Below are positions 42,978 to 50,881 of a stretch of 64,000 bases of DNA, piece by piece. Location of the stretch: positions 12,202 to 76,201 of the forward strand of contig DASXFR010000041.1 in NCBI GenBank assembly GCA_036489495.1. The letters are read 5' to 3'. This stretch comes from DASZIT01 sp036489495. GTDB lineage: Bacteria > Actinomycetota > Acidimicrobiia > Acidimicrobiales > RAAP-2. The position numbers and the translations under genes are program-made. Under the pieces are notes generated by a model that did no database searches, was not told the DNA's origin, and saw only the letters and a list, made by a program, of their open reading frames with translations. The first letter of the stretch is position 1; the number at the start of each line of letters is the position of its first letter.

Positions 42978-44399
42978 TTAGAAGCGGTAGTAGATGAAGG
43001 GGGCGACGCCGGCGGGCCCCAGCGTCGTGATAGCCAGCAGAATCACACCAAGTATGCCCCCTTGGACGGCGATTCGGCGTTCGGCGAACGTTCGCTTGGC
43101 CAGTTCGATCCAGCCGTTGGGCATGTACTGGGTGGCAATCCCGACCCCGATGGCCAGCACTGCCAACGGGGTGACCAGGGGGGAATTCCCCCACCCGTGG
43201 AAGAGCCGGCCCACCATCGACCAGGCGTCGGAGAACGTGGTGGCCCGGAAGAACAGCCATCCGATGCACACCAACTGGAAGGTGACGAACTGCGCCACCG
43301 CGATCCGGACCCGGCCCCCGGGTTCGAGCGGAAGGCCGTGGGCCGTTCGCCACCGGCGGCGTTGACGACCGACGACCTGGCCGACCCCGTGGAACAGCCC
43401 CCACCCGATGAAGGTCCACGCCGCCCCGTGCCACAGGCCGCCGAGCAGCATGGTGATCAGGATGTTGAGCGAGATCCTCCACTCCGGGCCCCGGTTGCCG
43501 CCCAACGGGATGTAGAGGTAGTCCCGAAGCCAGAAGGAGAGCGTCATGTGCCACCGCCGCCAGAAATCCTGGAGGGACACCGCGGTGTAGGGACGGTTGA
43601 AGTTCTGGGGGAACCGGAACCCGAGGAGCAGGGCGATACCGATGGCGATGTCGGTGTACCCGCTGAAGTCGGCGTAGATCTGGACCGCGTAGCCCCACAC
43701 CGCGAAGATGACCTCCAGACCCGAGTGCTGACGGGGGGAGGCGAAGACCGGGTCGACCACGTAGGTGGCCAGATAGGAAGACAGGACCACCTTCTTGGCC
43801 AGCCCGGCGGCGATCAGCCAGAACGCCTCGGTGTACTGGATGTTGGCCGGGTCGCGTCGCCGGCGGATCTGCGGGAGCAGCTCGGTGCCCCGGACGATGG
43901 GGCCGGCGACCAGATGCGGGAAGAACGAAAGGTAGACGGCCAGGTCCATCGGGCGGGCCGTCTGCAGCGTCCCCCGGTAGACGTCGACCACGTAGCTGAT
44001 AGCCATGAAGGTGAAAAAGGAGATGGCGATGGGAAGGGCCACGTTGAGCAACGGCAGGGGCCGACCGGCACCCAGCAGGTGGAAGCCGTTGTCAACGTTG
44101 ACGGTGAAGAAGACGTAGTACTTGAACCAGGCCAGCAGCCCGAGCAGCCCGGCCAGGGTGACCCAGAGGGTGATCCGCTTGGCCTGGCCTTCGAGCCGGT
44201 CGAGGATGCCGGCGCCGGTATAGGCGATCACCGTGGAGGCGGCCAGTAGGAAGATGAAACGCCAGTCGGCCCAGGCGTAGAAGAAGTAGCTGGCCGCCAC
44301 CATGAACATCTTCCACGGCGCCGAATACGGGTTGAGGAGCCAGTTCACCGTGAAGACCACGGCGAAGAAGATGGCGAAATCGATGGTGGGAAAGAGCAT
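42978..44399 (-). CDS. MBOAT-family O-acyltransferase (AlgI-like)
   Basis: A 473-residue protein with about 11 transmembrane helices. ISFFTFMAISYVVDVYRG and LSFFPHLVAGPIVRG are AlgI signatures, QDFWRRWHMTLSFWLRDYLYIPLGG is the conserved loop, and LGGLWHGAAWTFIGWG contains the catalytic histidine. It passes acetyl or other acyl groups across the membrane to the SGNH partner encoded directly downstream. The polymer that is modified cannot be identified from this window. The 160-base gap before it, to etfA, holds a TATCAT hexamer but no clear promoter. Confidence 0.93.
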   Translation of the reverse strand: MLFPTIDFAIFFAVVFTVNWLLNPYSAPWKMFMVAASYFFYAWADWRFIFLLAASTVIAYTGAGILDRLEGQAKRITLWVTLAGLLGLLAWFKYYVFFTVNVDNGFHLLGAGRPLPLLNVALPIAISFFTFMAISYVVDVYRGTLQTARPMDLAVYLSFFPHLVAGPIVRGTELLPQIRRRRDPANIQYTEAFWLIAAGLAKKVVLSSYLATYVVDPVFASPRQHSGLEVIFAVWGYAVQIYADFSGYTDIAIGIALLLGFRFPQNFNRPYTAVSLQDFWRRWHMTLSFWLRDYLYIPLGGNRGPEWRISLNILITMLLGGLWHGAAWTFIGWGLFHGVGQVVGRQRRRWRTAHGLPLEPGGRVRIAVAQFVTFQLVCIGWLFFRATTFSDAWSMVGRLFHGWGNSPLVTPLAVLAIGVGIATQYMPNGWIELAKRTFAERRIAVQGGILGVILLAITTLGPAGVAPFIYYRF

Positions 44400-44559
44400 G
44401 GTTCAGGGGTTCGAATCGAGCGGGCACTGGCTGGCGCGGTGACGCGACATGAGTCCCGACGCTACCCGTCAGCCTGCCGGTTGCCGTTGATGTCGCCCAC
44501 GACCAAGCTGTCGCGGGCAGATGTCCCTGGCCAAATGATAATCCGCCGGGTGAGGTGCT

Positions 44560-45531
44560 TTAGCCCCGGGCCTTCAAGGACTCGATGAGCTTGGGGAGAA
44601 CCTTGTGGACGTCGCCCACGATCCCCAGGTCGGCGACGGAGAAGATCGGGGCATCCTGGTCCTTGTTGATGGCCACGATGTTCTTGGAGTTCTTCATGCC
44701 CACCAGGTGCTGGGTGGCCCCGGAGATCCCGCAGGCGATGTACACCGTGGGCTTCACCGTCTTCCCGGTTTGGCCGACCTGGTGCGAATACGGCACCCAC
44801 CCGGCGTCGACGATGGCCCGACTGGCGCCGGCGGCGCCGTGGAGCAGGGTGGCCAGCTCCTCGATGAGGGCGTAGTTCTCCTTCTCGCCGAGGCCCCGCC
44901 CGCCGGAGACGACGACATCGGCCTCATCGAGCTTGGGTCCGGTGCGTTCCTCGACGTGGCGGGCGACGATCTTGGCCGCATTGGTCGGGCCGCTCTCGGG
45001 GGCCGGAGCCGCCACCACTGCGGCGGGACCGCCTCCGGAGGCTTCGGCCGGAAACGACTTGGCCCGGACGACGAACAGGCCCGGACCGTCCCCGGTGAAC
45101 CGGGCGGTTGCCGTCTGAGCACCACCGAAGATGGCGTGTTGGGTGACGAGTCCGCCGTCGCCGGCGGCCAGACCCACCACGTTGGTGAGGACCGGCTTGT
45201 CGATCTTGGCCGACAGGCGCCCGGCAATGTCCCGACCGTCATAGGTGGCGGGGAACAGGATGGCGTCCGGTCCGTTGCCGGCCTCGATGGCGGCGGCGAT
45301 GGCTCCGGCCACCGGCGCGCCCGGAAGGGCGCCGCCGAGGTCGCCGACGTCATGCACGGTGGTGGCGCCGTACTCGCCGAGGGTCCCGGCGATGGCGGCG
45401 GTCTCATCGCCGTAAGCGACGGCCTCCACCGTCCCGGCCAGGGACTTGGCGTGGCTGATCAGCTCGAGGCTGGCGGTGATGGGCTTTCCGTCGGCCACTT
45501 CGGCCAGGACCCAGATCTTGTCGATTGCCAT
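44560..45531 (-). CDS. etfA: electron transfer flavoprotein alpha subunit
   Basis: Binds the FAD of the EtfAB heterodimer that takes electrons from acyl-CoA dehydrogenases. The C-terminal FAD domain shows VVSGGRGLGEKENYALIEELA, GAAGASRAIVDAGWVPYSHQVGQTGKTVKPTVYIACGISGATQHLVGM and NSKNIVAINKDQDAPIFSVADLGIVGD, all family signatures. It is 323 residues and lies 27 bases after etfB with AAGGAG upstream. Confidence 0.97.
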   Translation of the reverse strand: MAIDKIWVLAEVADGKPITASLELISHAKSLAGTVEAVAYGDETAAIAGTLGEYGATTVHDVGDLGGALPGAPVAGAIAAAIEAGNGPDAILFPATYDGRDIAGRLSAKIDKPVLTNVVGLAAGDGGLVTQHAIFGGAQTATARFTGDGPGLFVVRAKSFPAEASGGGPAAVVAAPAPESGPTNAAKIVARHVEERTGPKLDEADVVVSGGRGLGEKENYALIEELATLLHGAAGASRAIVDAGWVPYSHQVGQTGKTVKPTVYIACGISGATQHLVGMKNSKNIVAINKDQDAPIFSVADLGIVGDVHKVLPKLIESLKARG

Positions 45532-45558
45532 TTTGTGCTCGTTCTCCTTACCCGGTCC

Positions 45559-46338
45559 CTACAGGACCTTCAGCTGCTCGAGGAACTGGATGACGTGCTG
45601 GTCGGCGTCACCTTCGTCGACGACGATCTCCCCCGAGGCCCGCTCCTCGGACTCGGCCACCTCGGTGATCTCCTGACCGGCGCCGGCCGCCCCCACCTGA
45701 CCGCTTTCGATGCCGAGGTCGGCGACGGTCAACGTCTCGACCGGCTTCGACTTGGCCGCCATGATGCCCTTGAACGACGGGTAGCGGGGCTCGACCACGC
45801 CGGCGGTCACGGTGACCAGGGCGGGAAGCGGGCTCTCGACCTCGTCGTAGCCGGCCTCGGTCTGGCGCTCGACCTTCACCGAGCCGGCGTCGATCTCGAC
45901 CTTCTTGGCGAAGGTGACCGACGGCAGCCCCAGCAGCTCGGCGACCTGCACCGGCGTGGTACCGGTATAGCCGTCGGTGGACTCGGTGGCCGCCAGGACC
46001 AGGTCCGGCTCGACCCGCTTGATGGCGGCGGCCAGCACTTTGGCGGTCCCGAGGGCATCGGAGCCGGCCAGGCTCTCATCGCTGATCAAGATGGCCTTGG
46101 CTGCCCCCATGGCCAGAGCGGTGCGAAGCCCGGAGGTCTCACCGTTCGGGGCCATCGACACCAGGGTGACTTCGCCCTCGCCGGCCTTGTCGACCAGCTG
46201 CAATGCCATCTCGACGCCATAGGCGTCGGAGTCATCGAGGATGAGTTTTCCGGCCCGGTCCAGGTTCTTTGTCCCTGGATCGAGTGACGGCGGTGCGGCC
46301 GGATCGGGGATCTGTTTCACACAGACGACGACGTTCAT
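45559..46338 (-). CDS. etfB: electron transfer flavoprotein beta subunit
   Basis: The AMP-binding partner of EtfA. VCVKQIPDP at the N-terminus, DAYGVEMALQLVD, LATALAMGAAKA-like LRTALAMGAAKAILISDE and LVLAATESTDGYTGTTPVQVAELLGLPSVTFAKKVE are characteristic; the SRYPSFKGIMAAKSKP-type recognition loop appears as EPRYPSFKGIMAAKSKP. I chose the ATG at 46338 (259 residues). It is the first gene of etfBA, feeding electrons from enzymes such as the acyl-CoA dehydrogenase at 2944. Confidence 0.97.
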   Translation of the reverse strand: MNVVVCVKQIPDPAAPPSLDPGTKNLDRAGKLILDDSDAYGVEMALQLVDKAGEGEVTLVSMAPNGETSGLRTALAMGAAKAILISDESLAGSDALGTAKVLAAAIKRVEPDLVLAATESTDGYTGTTPVQVAELLGLPSVTFAKKVEIDAGSVKVERQTEAGYDEVESPLPALVTVTAGVVEPRYPSFKGIMAAKSKPVETLTVADLGIESGQVGAAGAGQEITEVAESEERASGEIVVDEGDADQHVIQFLEQLKVL

Positions 46339-46396
46339 GGCCGTGCATTGTTGACGAAAAACCGCGGGTGGGACCAATCGGAGACGGGAGCCCAGG

Positions 46397-47158
46397 TCAG
46401 GAGGCCTGCTCCTGGGTGATCCGGCCCGGGCCGTTGGGCTCGGGGTCCGGGCGGGTCGGGTCCGGGACGCTGGCCAGGGCCAGCGGCACATCGTCGGTGA
46501 TGACGGTGTCGACGCCGCAGGCCACCATGGCGATGAAATCGTCCCGGTGGTTGACAGTCCAGACGGCGACGGCCAGGCCGGCGGCGTGTACCTCGGCGAC
46601 CAGGGCGGGGGTGGCCAGCGACCGGTGGAGGTGGAGGGCCCGGCAACCCATGTCCCGGGCCATGGCCAGGGTGGCGGCGGGATCGGCCCACTCGGCGACC
46701 AGCAGTCCGGTGGTGAGCGACGGGTCTACCGCCAGAACGGCATCCAGCGACGGGGGCCAGAACGACGACACCACCGTGCCGGCGCCCAGTTCGGCCTCGC
46801 CGATGGCGTTGGCCACCGCCCGGGCGGTGGCCTCATCGGGGTCGTAACTCGGCTCGGTGGGAAGGTTCTTCACCTCGATGTTGATGGTGAGGTCGGCCAT
46901 CGCCCCGAGCACCTCGGCCAGCAACGGCACCTGGTCGGGAAGGGTCTGGACCTCCTGGTCAGCGACCTCCCCGACCCCGGGAATGGTGGCGTCGTGATGG
47001 ACGGCCAGCCCGCCGTCGGCGGTGAGCCGGACGTCGAGCTCGATCCCGTCGGCCCCCAGCTGCCGGGACCGGGCGAACGCTTCCAGCGTGTTCTCGGCGA
47101 TGCCCAGGGACGGGTCGGGACTCCCCCGGTGGGCCTGGATGGCGATGGGGAAACTCAT
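46397..47158 (-). CDS. glycerophosphodiester phosphodiesterase
   Basis: Hydrolyses glycerophosphodiesters to glycerol-3-phosphate. IQAHRGSPDP and ENTLEAFARSRQLGADGIELDVRLTADGGLAVHHD contain the metal ligands and two catalytic histidines of the GDPD barrel; INIEVKN and VAVWTVNHRDD follow. The ATG at 47158 with GGGAGG upstream gives 253 residues. There is no signal peptide, so it should act in the cytoplasm. It diverges from whiB1. Confidence 0.92.
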   Translation of the reverse strand: MSFPIAIQAHRGSPDPSLGIAENTLEAFARSRQLGADGIELDVRLTADGGLAVHHDATIPGVGEVADQEVQTLPDQVPLLAEVLGAMADLTINIEVKNLPTEPSYDPDEATARAVANAIGEAELGAGTVVSSFWPPSLDAVLAVDPSLTTGLLVAEWADPAATLAMARDMGCRALHLHRSLATPALVAEVHAAGLAVAVWTVNHRDDFIAMVACGVDTVITDDVPLALASVPDPTRPDPEPNGPGRITQEQAS

Positions 47159-47195
47159 CTCGGCCCTCCCGAGTGCCATTGGGCGCGAAAACTGC

Positions 47196-47213
47196 CAAAT
47201 CAGCGGTGATTTG
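47196..47213. promoter_or_regulatory. dyad CAAATCA-N4-TGATTTG upstream of whiB1
   Basis: A perfect inverted repeat with 7-base arms lies 15 bases before the presumed -35 element of whiB1 and 38 bases before the GDPD start. The position would suit an activator of whiB1 or a regulator of both genes. Confidence 0.45.
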
Positions 47214-47227
47214 CCCACCAAAATTGC

Positions 47228-47256
47228 TTGCAACCATGCACTGCGATGGTTACTCT
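47228..47256 (+). promoter_or_regulatory. sigma70-type promoter of whiB1
   Basis: TTGCAA and TACTCT are separated by exactly 17 bases. Transcription would start near 47263, giving a leader of about 90 bases before the whiB1 GTG. Confidence 0.6.
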
Positions 47257-47301
47257 AGAGGGGAACCCCCAAATGACCGGCGACTATTCGGCGCTGAGCC
47301 A

Positions 47302-47317
47302 TGTGAAACAGATCACA
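47302..47317 (+). promoter_or_regulatory. CRP-type binding site TGTGA-N6-TCACA
   Basis: A perfect 16-base CRP/FNR-family palindrome lies 39-54 bases before the whiB1 start and about 40-55 bases after the presumed transcript start. In M. tuberculosis the CRP homologue Rv3676 controls whiB1 through sites of this kind. The downstream position here would favour repression, unless a second promoter is used. Confidence 0.7.
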
Positions 47318-47355
47318 ATGGGCAAAATCTCGAAATCGGGAGCGGAGGAAGCATC

Positions 47356-47646
47356 GTGGCCCTCGTGTGGAATCGGACAGTCGAATGGGACGAGGGCGAC
47401 TGGCGCGATTTGGCCGCCTGCCGGAGCACGGAACCCGACCTTTTCTTCCCAATCGGCACCACCGGGCCGGCCGTCGATCAGATCGAAGCGGCCAAGCGGG
47501 TCTGCCGGATCTGCGACGCCCAGGAGCCGTGCCTCGACTTCGCCCTGGCCACCAATCAGGAGTCGGGGGTGTGGGGCGGCACCTCGGAAGAGGAGCGGCG
47601 CAAGCTCCGCAAGGCGTGGCTGGCGTCGCGCCGACGGGCTTCCTGA
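47356..47646 (+). CDS. whiB1: WhiB1-type iron-sulfur transcriptional regulator
   Basis: A 96-residue actinobacterial regulator with a [4Fe-4S] cluster held by Cys22, Cys50, Cys53 and Cys59 (CxxCx5C), followed by the GVWGG turn at residues 71-75 and a basic DNA-binding tail. CRSTEPDLFFPIGTTGPA and NQESGVWGGTSEEERR match WhiB1 better than other WhiB classes. WhiB1 is essential in mycobacteria, NO-sensitive and binds sigma-A. GGAGGAA precedes the GTG at 47356. The convergent neighbour is pdtaS, as in M. tuberculosis (Rv3219-Rv3220c). Confidence 0.93.
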   Translation: MALVWNRTVEWDEGDWRDLAACRSTEPDLFFPIGTTGPAVDQIEAAKRVCRICDAQEPCLDFALATNQESGVWGGTSEEERRKLRKAWLASRRRAS

Positions 47647-47664
47647 GTCCAGACCTTCCCACCA

Positions 47665-47686
47665 GTGGGCTACGAGCCCACCTTTT
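47665..47686 (+). terminator. intrinsic terminator of whiB1
   Basis: A perfect 7-base stem GTGGGCT/AGCCCAC with loop ACG is followed by CTTTT. It begins 19 bases after the whiB1 stop and extends into the 3' end of the convergent pdtaS coding region. Confidence 0.75.
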
Positions 47687-49229
47687 GCCCGTCTCGCACC
47701 GGTAGCTCGATCAATACCGCCGTCCCCGTCGCCCCGGCGTCGTTCTCGTGCCGGTTGCGCATGGCAATCGCCCCGTCGAGCTGGGTTCTGACCAGGTCCC
47801 GCACGATGCAGAGACCCAGGCTGGTGGTGAGGTCGAAATCAAATCCCTCGGGAAGTCCCGACCCGTCATCGGTCACTTCCACGCTCAGCCGGGAGCCGTT
47901 GGCCACCAGGTCGACGGCGATGTGACCGACTGACTTCGATCCCGGGCGCGACGACCCGGCACCGGGATGGTCGGGGCGGTCGGTGTCGTCGTCGTCGAAC
48001 TCGATGAAGGCGTGCTCGACGGCGTTCTGGAGCAGCTCGGCCAGCACCACCGCCAACGGGGTGGCGACATCGGCGGGGACCTCGCCCAGCTGTCCGGTCA
48101 CGCTGAAGGCCACCTTGGCCGTCGACACCACCGAGTCCTCGGCCATCCGGATGAGGGCGGAGACGATTTCGTCAAAGGGCACCTGGTCACTGGGCTCGCG
48201 GGACAGGATCTCGTGGACGATGGAGATCGACTGCACCCGCCGCTCCGCCTCGAACAGCGCCACCCGGCCGACCCCCGGCGGCAGCCGGCGGGCCTGGAGC
48301 CGGAGGAGGGCGGAGATGGTTTGCAGGTTGTTCTTCACCCGGTGGTGCACCTCGCGGATGGCGGCGTCCTTGGACAGCAGCAGGCGGTCGAGGCGGCGGA
48401 CGTCGGTCACGTCGCGCAGCAGCACCAGGCAACCGGTGACATCGCCGTGGGACAGCAGGGGGACGCAATGCAGCAGGACGATGACGTCGGGACGGCGTTC
48501 GACCTCTTCGACCACCGGGAGGGCGGAGGCGATGGCCCACTCGATGGCCGACTCCTCCAGCCCCAGGTCATAGAGGCGGCGGCCCTCGAGTTGGGAGTAC
48601 ATCCCCATACGGTGCAGGGCGTTGGTGGCGTTGGGCGAGGCGTAGCGCACCCGCCCCTCCTCGTCGACCAACACGATGCCGTCGCCGACCCGCGGGGCCT
48701 CTTCGGTGGCGACCTCCTCGCTCGGGAACGGGAAGGTCGATTCCGACAGCATCACCGCGAACCGGTCGAAGACGTCCCGGTAAGTGCGTTCGAGATGGCC
48801 GGGGCGCCGGCCAGCCCCGGCCACCAGCCGGGCCAGCACCGCCACCAGGGTCCCTTCGCACCGGACCGGGATGCAGTGCACCCGGACCGGCTCCTCGTCC
48901 GGCTCCATCTGCATTTCCCCCCGGGCCACGTCGCCCGACTGCCAGCAGGCGGTCACCACCGGCCAGTCGGCGGCATCGACCGACTGGCCCACCAGGTCGT
49001 GCTGGACAACGGTGGCGCTGTTGGACGGGCGCATCTGACCCAGGATGACCAACTCCTTCTCGGTGGTCCGGTGCTGATGCGGGGTGACGGCCATCGGCGC
49101 CATCAGCACCAGGTCGGAGAACGACAGGTCGGCCAGGATCCCCCAGGTGCCCATCAGCCGCTTGACGTGCGCCAGCTGGACGTCGTCGAGATCGGTCCGT
49201 TCCAGGGCCAGCTCGGCCGGGGTGGCCAC
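47670..49229 (-). CDS. pdtaS: PdtaS-type sensor histidine kinase
   Basis: A cytosolic kinase of 519 residues. An N-terminal GAF-like domain (to about 150) is followed by a PAS domain (GDGIVLVDEEGRVRYASPNATNALHRMG). The HisKA_2 dimerisation helix EVHHRVKNNLQTISALLRLQARR holds the phospho-accepting histidine near residue 300, and a HATPase_c domain has LLQNAVEHAF (N box) and VTDDGSGLPEGF (G box). An acidic linker with DDDDTDRPDHPG lies inside the ATPase domain. Its partner in mycobacteria is the RNA-binding antiterminator PdtaR, not encoded here. The GTG at 49229 follows the PHP gene stop by two bases. Confidence 0.92.
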   Translation of the reverse strand: MATPAELALERTDLDDVQLAHVKRLMGTWGILADLSFSDLVLMAPMAVTPHQHRTTEKELVILGQMRPSNSATVVQHDLVGQSVDAADWPVVTACWQSGDVARGEMQMEPDEEPVRVHCIPVRCEGTLVAVLARLVAGAGRRPGHLERTYRDVFDRFAVMLSESTFPFPSEEVATEEAPRVGDGIVLVDEEGRVRYASPNATNALHRMGMYSQLEGRRLYDLGLEESAIEWAIASALPVVEEVERRPDVIVLLHCVPLLSHGDVTGCLVLLRDVTDVRRLDRLLLSKDAAIREVHHRVKNNLQTISALLRLQARRLPPGVGRVALFEAERRVQSISIVHEILSREPSDQVPFDEIVSALIRMAEDSVVSTAKVAFSVTGQLGEVPADVATPLAVVLAELLQNAVEHAFIEFDDDDTDRPDHPGAGSSRPGSKSVGHIAVDLVANGSRLSVEVTDDGSGLPEGFDFDLTTSLGLCIVRDLVRTQLDGAIAMRNRHENDAGATGTAVLIELPVRDGQKVGS

Positions 49230-49231
49230 GG

Positions 49232-50140
49232 TCAGACCCCGGGCTCGGCGGCGGTGAGGGGGGCTTCGACCGGCGAGACCGGAACCGGATGAGGCCGGCG
49301 GTCCCGATAGGCCTGGAGCTCGGTCACGCCGGCTGCCGACAACACGAGCCGCATGTCCCCGGCCCGATCGGCGACGTCGGGGAGGGTGTGGGCATCCGAA
49401 GCGGTGGTCAACGGCACCCCTCGGGCGACGAACCGCTGGAGGAGCGGCGGCGCCGGGTATTCCTCGCCGACCGGCTTGCGCCACCCGGCCGATGACAGCT
49501 CGGCGGCCATCCCCGAGGACGCGGCCGCTTCCGCCATCCGGTCGTAGAACTCGTCGGGAATCGCCGGGACTCTTCCGGCGATCTTGATCAGGTCCGGGTG
49601 GGCGAACACATCGCAGACCCCCGAGGCTGCCAACTCCTCCATCGCCCGGGTGTACTCGTCCCACACCGCGTCGACGTCCCGGGTCTCCCACTCGGCCAGC
49701 ACCTCGGGTTCGTTGAGTACGTCGAACCGCCATGCCCCCAGCCAGTGCACCGAGCCGAGCAGCACATCGAAGGGGTACCCGCCCAACAAGCCGGCAACTT
49801 CATCCATCCGGCCCTGGTAGTAGTCGACCTCGAGACCCAGGACGACGGGAAGCCCCTCGGCCTTCACCGCTTGGACGACTTCGACGTAACTGTCCAGGTC
49901 CACGCGGGCGTGGTGATCCCAGTAGGCGGCCATGCCCGGGCGCAGCGACTCGCCGGGGAGGTCCTTCCAGAACCCGCCGAGCAGGTCGTCGGCCTGGGTG
50001 AACCTGAACAGGTGCTCGGTCAGGGCGACCTCGGTGACGCCGTGCGACACCGCGTGCTCGCAGTAGGCGGCCACCTGCTCGATGGTGGCTTCGGCATCCC
50101 TCTGGGAATGGGGCCAGAGGTGGAGGTGGTAGTCGAGCAC
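49232..50140 (-). CDS. PHP-domain histidinol-phosphatase-like hydrolase
   Basis: A 302-residue metal-dependent phosphatase of the PHP superfamily. DYHLHLWPHS (metal ligands HxH), LTEHLFRF, LGLEVDYYQGRMDEV, LLGSVHWLGAW, VFAHPDLIKI and TTASDAHTLPDV are the seven PHP ligand motifs in order, matching HisK/HisJ-type histidinol phosphatases. It could act in histidine synthesis or on another phosphate ester. It starts with GTG 3 bases after the O-methyltransferase and is followed at 2 bases by pdtaS. Confidence 0.88.
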   Translation of the reverse strand: MLDYHLHLWPHSQRDAEATIEQVAAYCEHAVSHGVTEVALTEHLFRFTQADDLLGGFWKDLPGESLRPGMAAYWDHHARVDLDSYVEVVQAVKAEGLPVVLGLEVDYYQGRMDEVAGLLGGYPFDVLLGSVHWLGAWRFDVLNEPEVLAEWETRDVDAVWDEYTRAMEELAASGVCDVFAHPDLIKIAGRVPAIPDEFYDRMAEAAASSGMAAELSSAGWRKPVGEEYPAPPLLQRFVARGVPLTTASDAHTLPDVADRAGDMRLVLSAAGVTELQAYRDRRPHPVPVSPVEAPLTAAEPGV

Positions 50141-50143
50141 CGA

Positions 50144-50788
50144 TCAGCCCGCCCGCCGGATGATGGTCACGCCGTCGCGGACGGTGGTCTGGACGGCCAC
50201 CACTCGGGGATCGGTTGCCACCTTGTCGTTGAACGCCCGCAGCGCCTCGGTGTCGGCCGAGGTGTCGCTCGGATCGAGGACCTGGCCGCTCCAGAGGGTG
50301 TTGTCCGCCACGATCAGCCCCCGTGGAGCCAACTTGGCCAGGACAGCCTCGAAGTAGGCGGGGTACCTGGCCTTGTCGGCATCGATGAACACCAGGTCGA
50401 AGGGTCCGGGCAAGGCCGCGACGGTGTCGATGGCCGGGCCGACCCTGACTTCGATCCGGTCGGCATAGGGGCTGGCGGCGATGTGCCGCCGGGCGAACTC
50501 GGCGTGCACCGGGTCGATCTCGCAGGTGACGATGGAGCCGCCGGGCGGGAGGCCGGCCGCCATGGCCAGGGCGGAGTAGCCGGAAAAGGTGCCGATCTCG
50601 AGGACCGAGACGGCCCCGGTGCCGAACACCAACAGCTCGAGGAGCCGGCCTTCGAGCCGACCGACCATCATTCCCGGGCCCTGGAGCGAGGCGCGGGTGT
50701 CGGCCGCGACCGCTTCGAGGTGGTCAGGCGGCGCGGTGGTGTGGGCTTCGGCGTATGCCTCGATGGCCGGAAAGACGATGTCGGTCAT
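50144..50788 (-). CDS. O-methyltransferase family 3 protein
   Basis: A 214-residue catechol-O-methyltransferase-like enzyme. VLEIGTFSGYSALAMA is motif I, IVTCEIDP the acidic strand 2, FDLVFIDADKARYPAYFE contains the metal-binding Asp, and GLIVADNTLWSGQV the next ligand pair. Many actinobacteria carry such a gene with an unknown acceptor. TACGAT 6 bases before the ATG and no Shine-Dalgarno suggest a leaderless start of the OMT-PHP-pdtaS transcript. Confidence 0.93.
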   Translation of the reverse strand: MTDIVFPAIEAYAEAHTTAPPDHLEAVAADTRASLQGPGMMVGRLEGRLLELLVFGTGAVSVLEIGTFSGYSALAMAAGLPPGGSIVTCEIDPVHAEFARRHIAASPYADRIEVRVGPAIDTVAALPGPFDLVFIDADKARYPAYFEAVLAKLAPRGLIVADNTLWSGQVLDPSDTSADTEALRAFNDKVATDPRVVAVQTTVRDGVTIIRRAG

Positions 50789-50794
50789 GTAGGT

Positions 50795-50800
50795 ATCGTA
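50795..50800 (-). promoter_or_regulatory. -10 hexamer TACGAT
   Basis: TACGAT lies 6 bases before the O-methyltransferase ATG and could drive the OMT-PHP-pdtaS unit as a leaderless mRNA. Confidence 0.5.
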
Positions 50801-50881
50801 AGGCAGGCCGGGTGGAGCGGAATCGCCGCCGGGCCGCCGAAGCGTCGCCGTTTCGGTTCTCGAAGGGGCTCAGGGGGTCGG

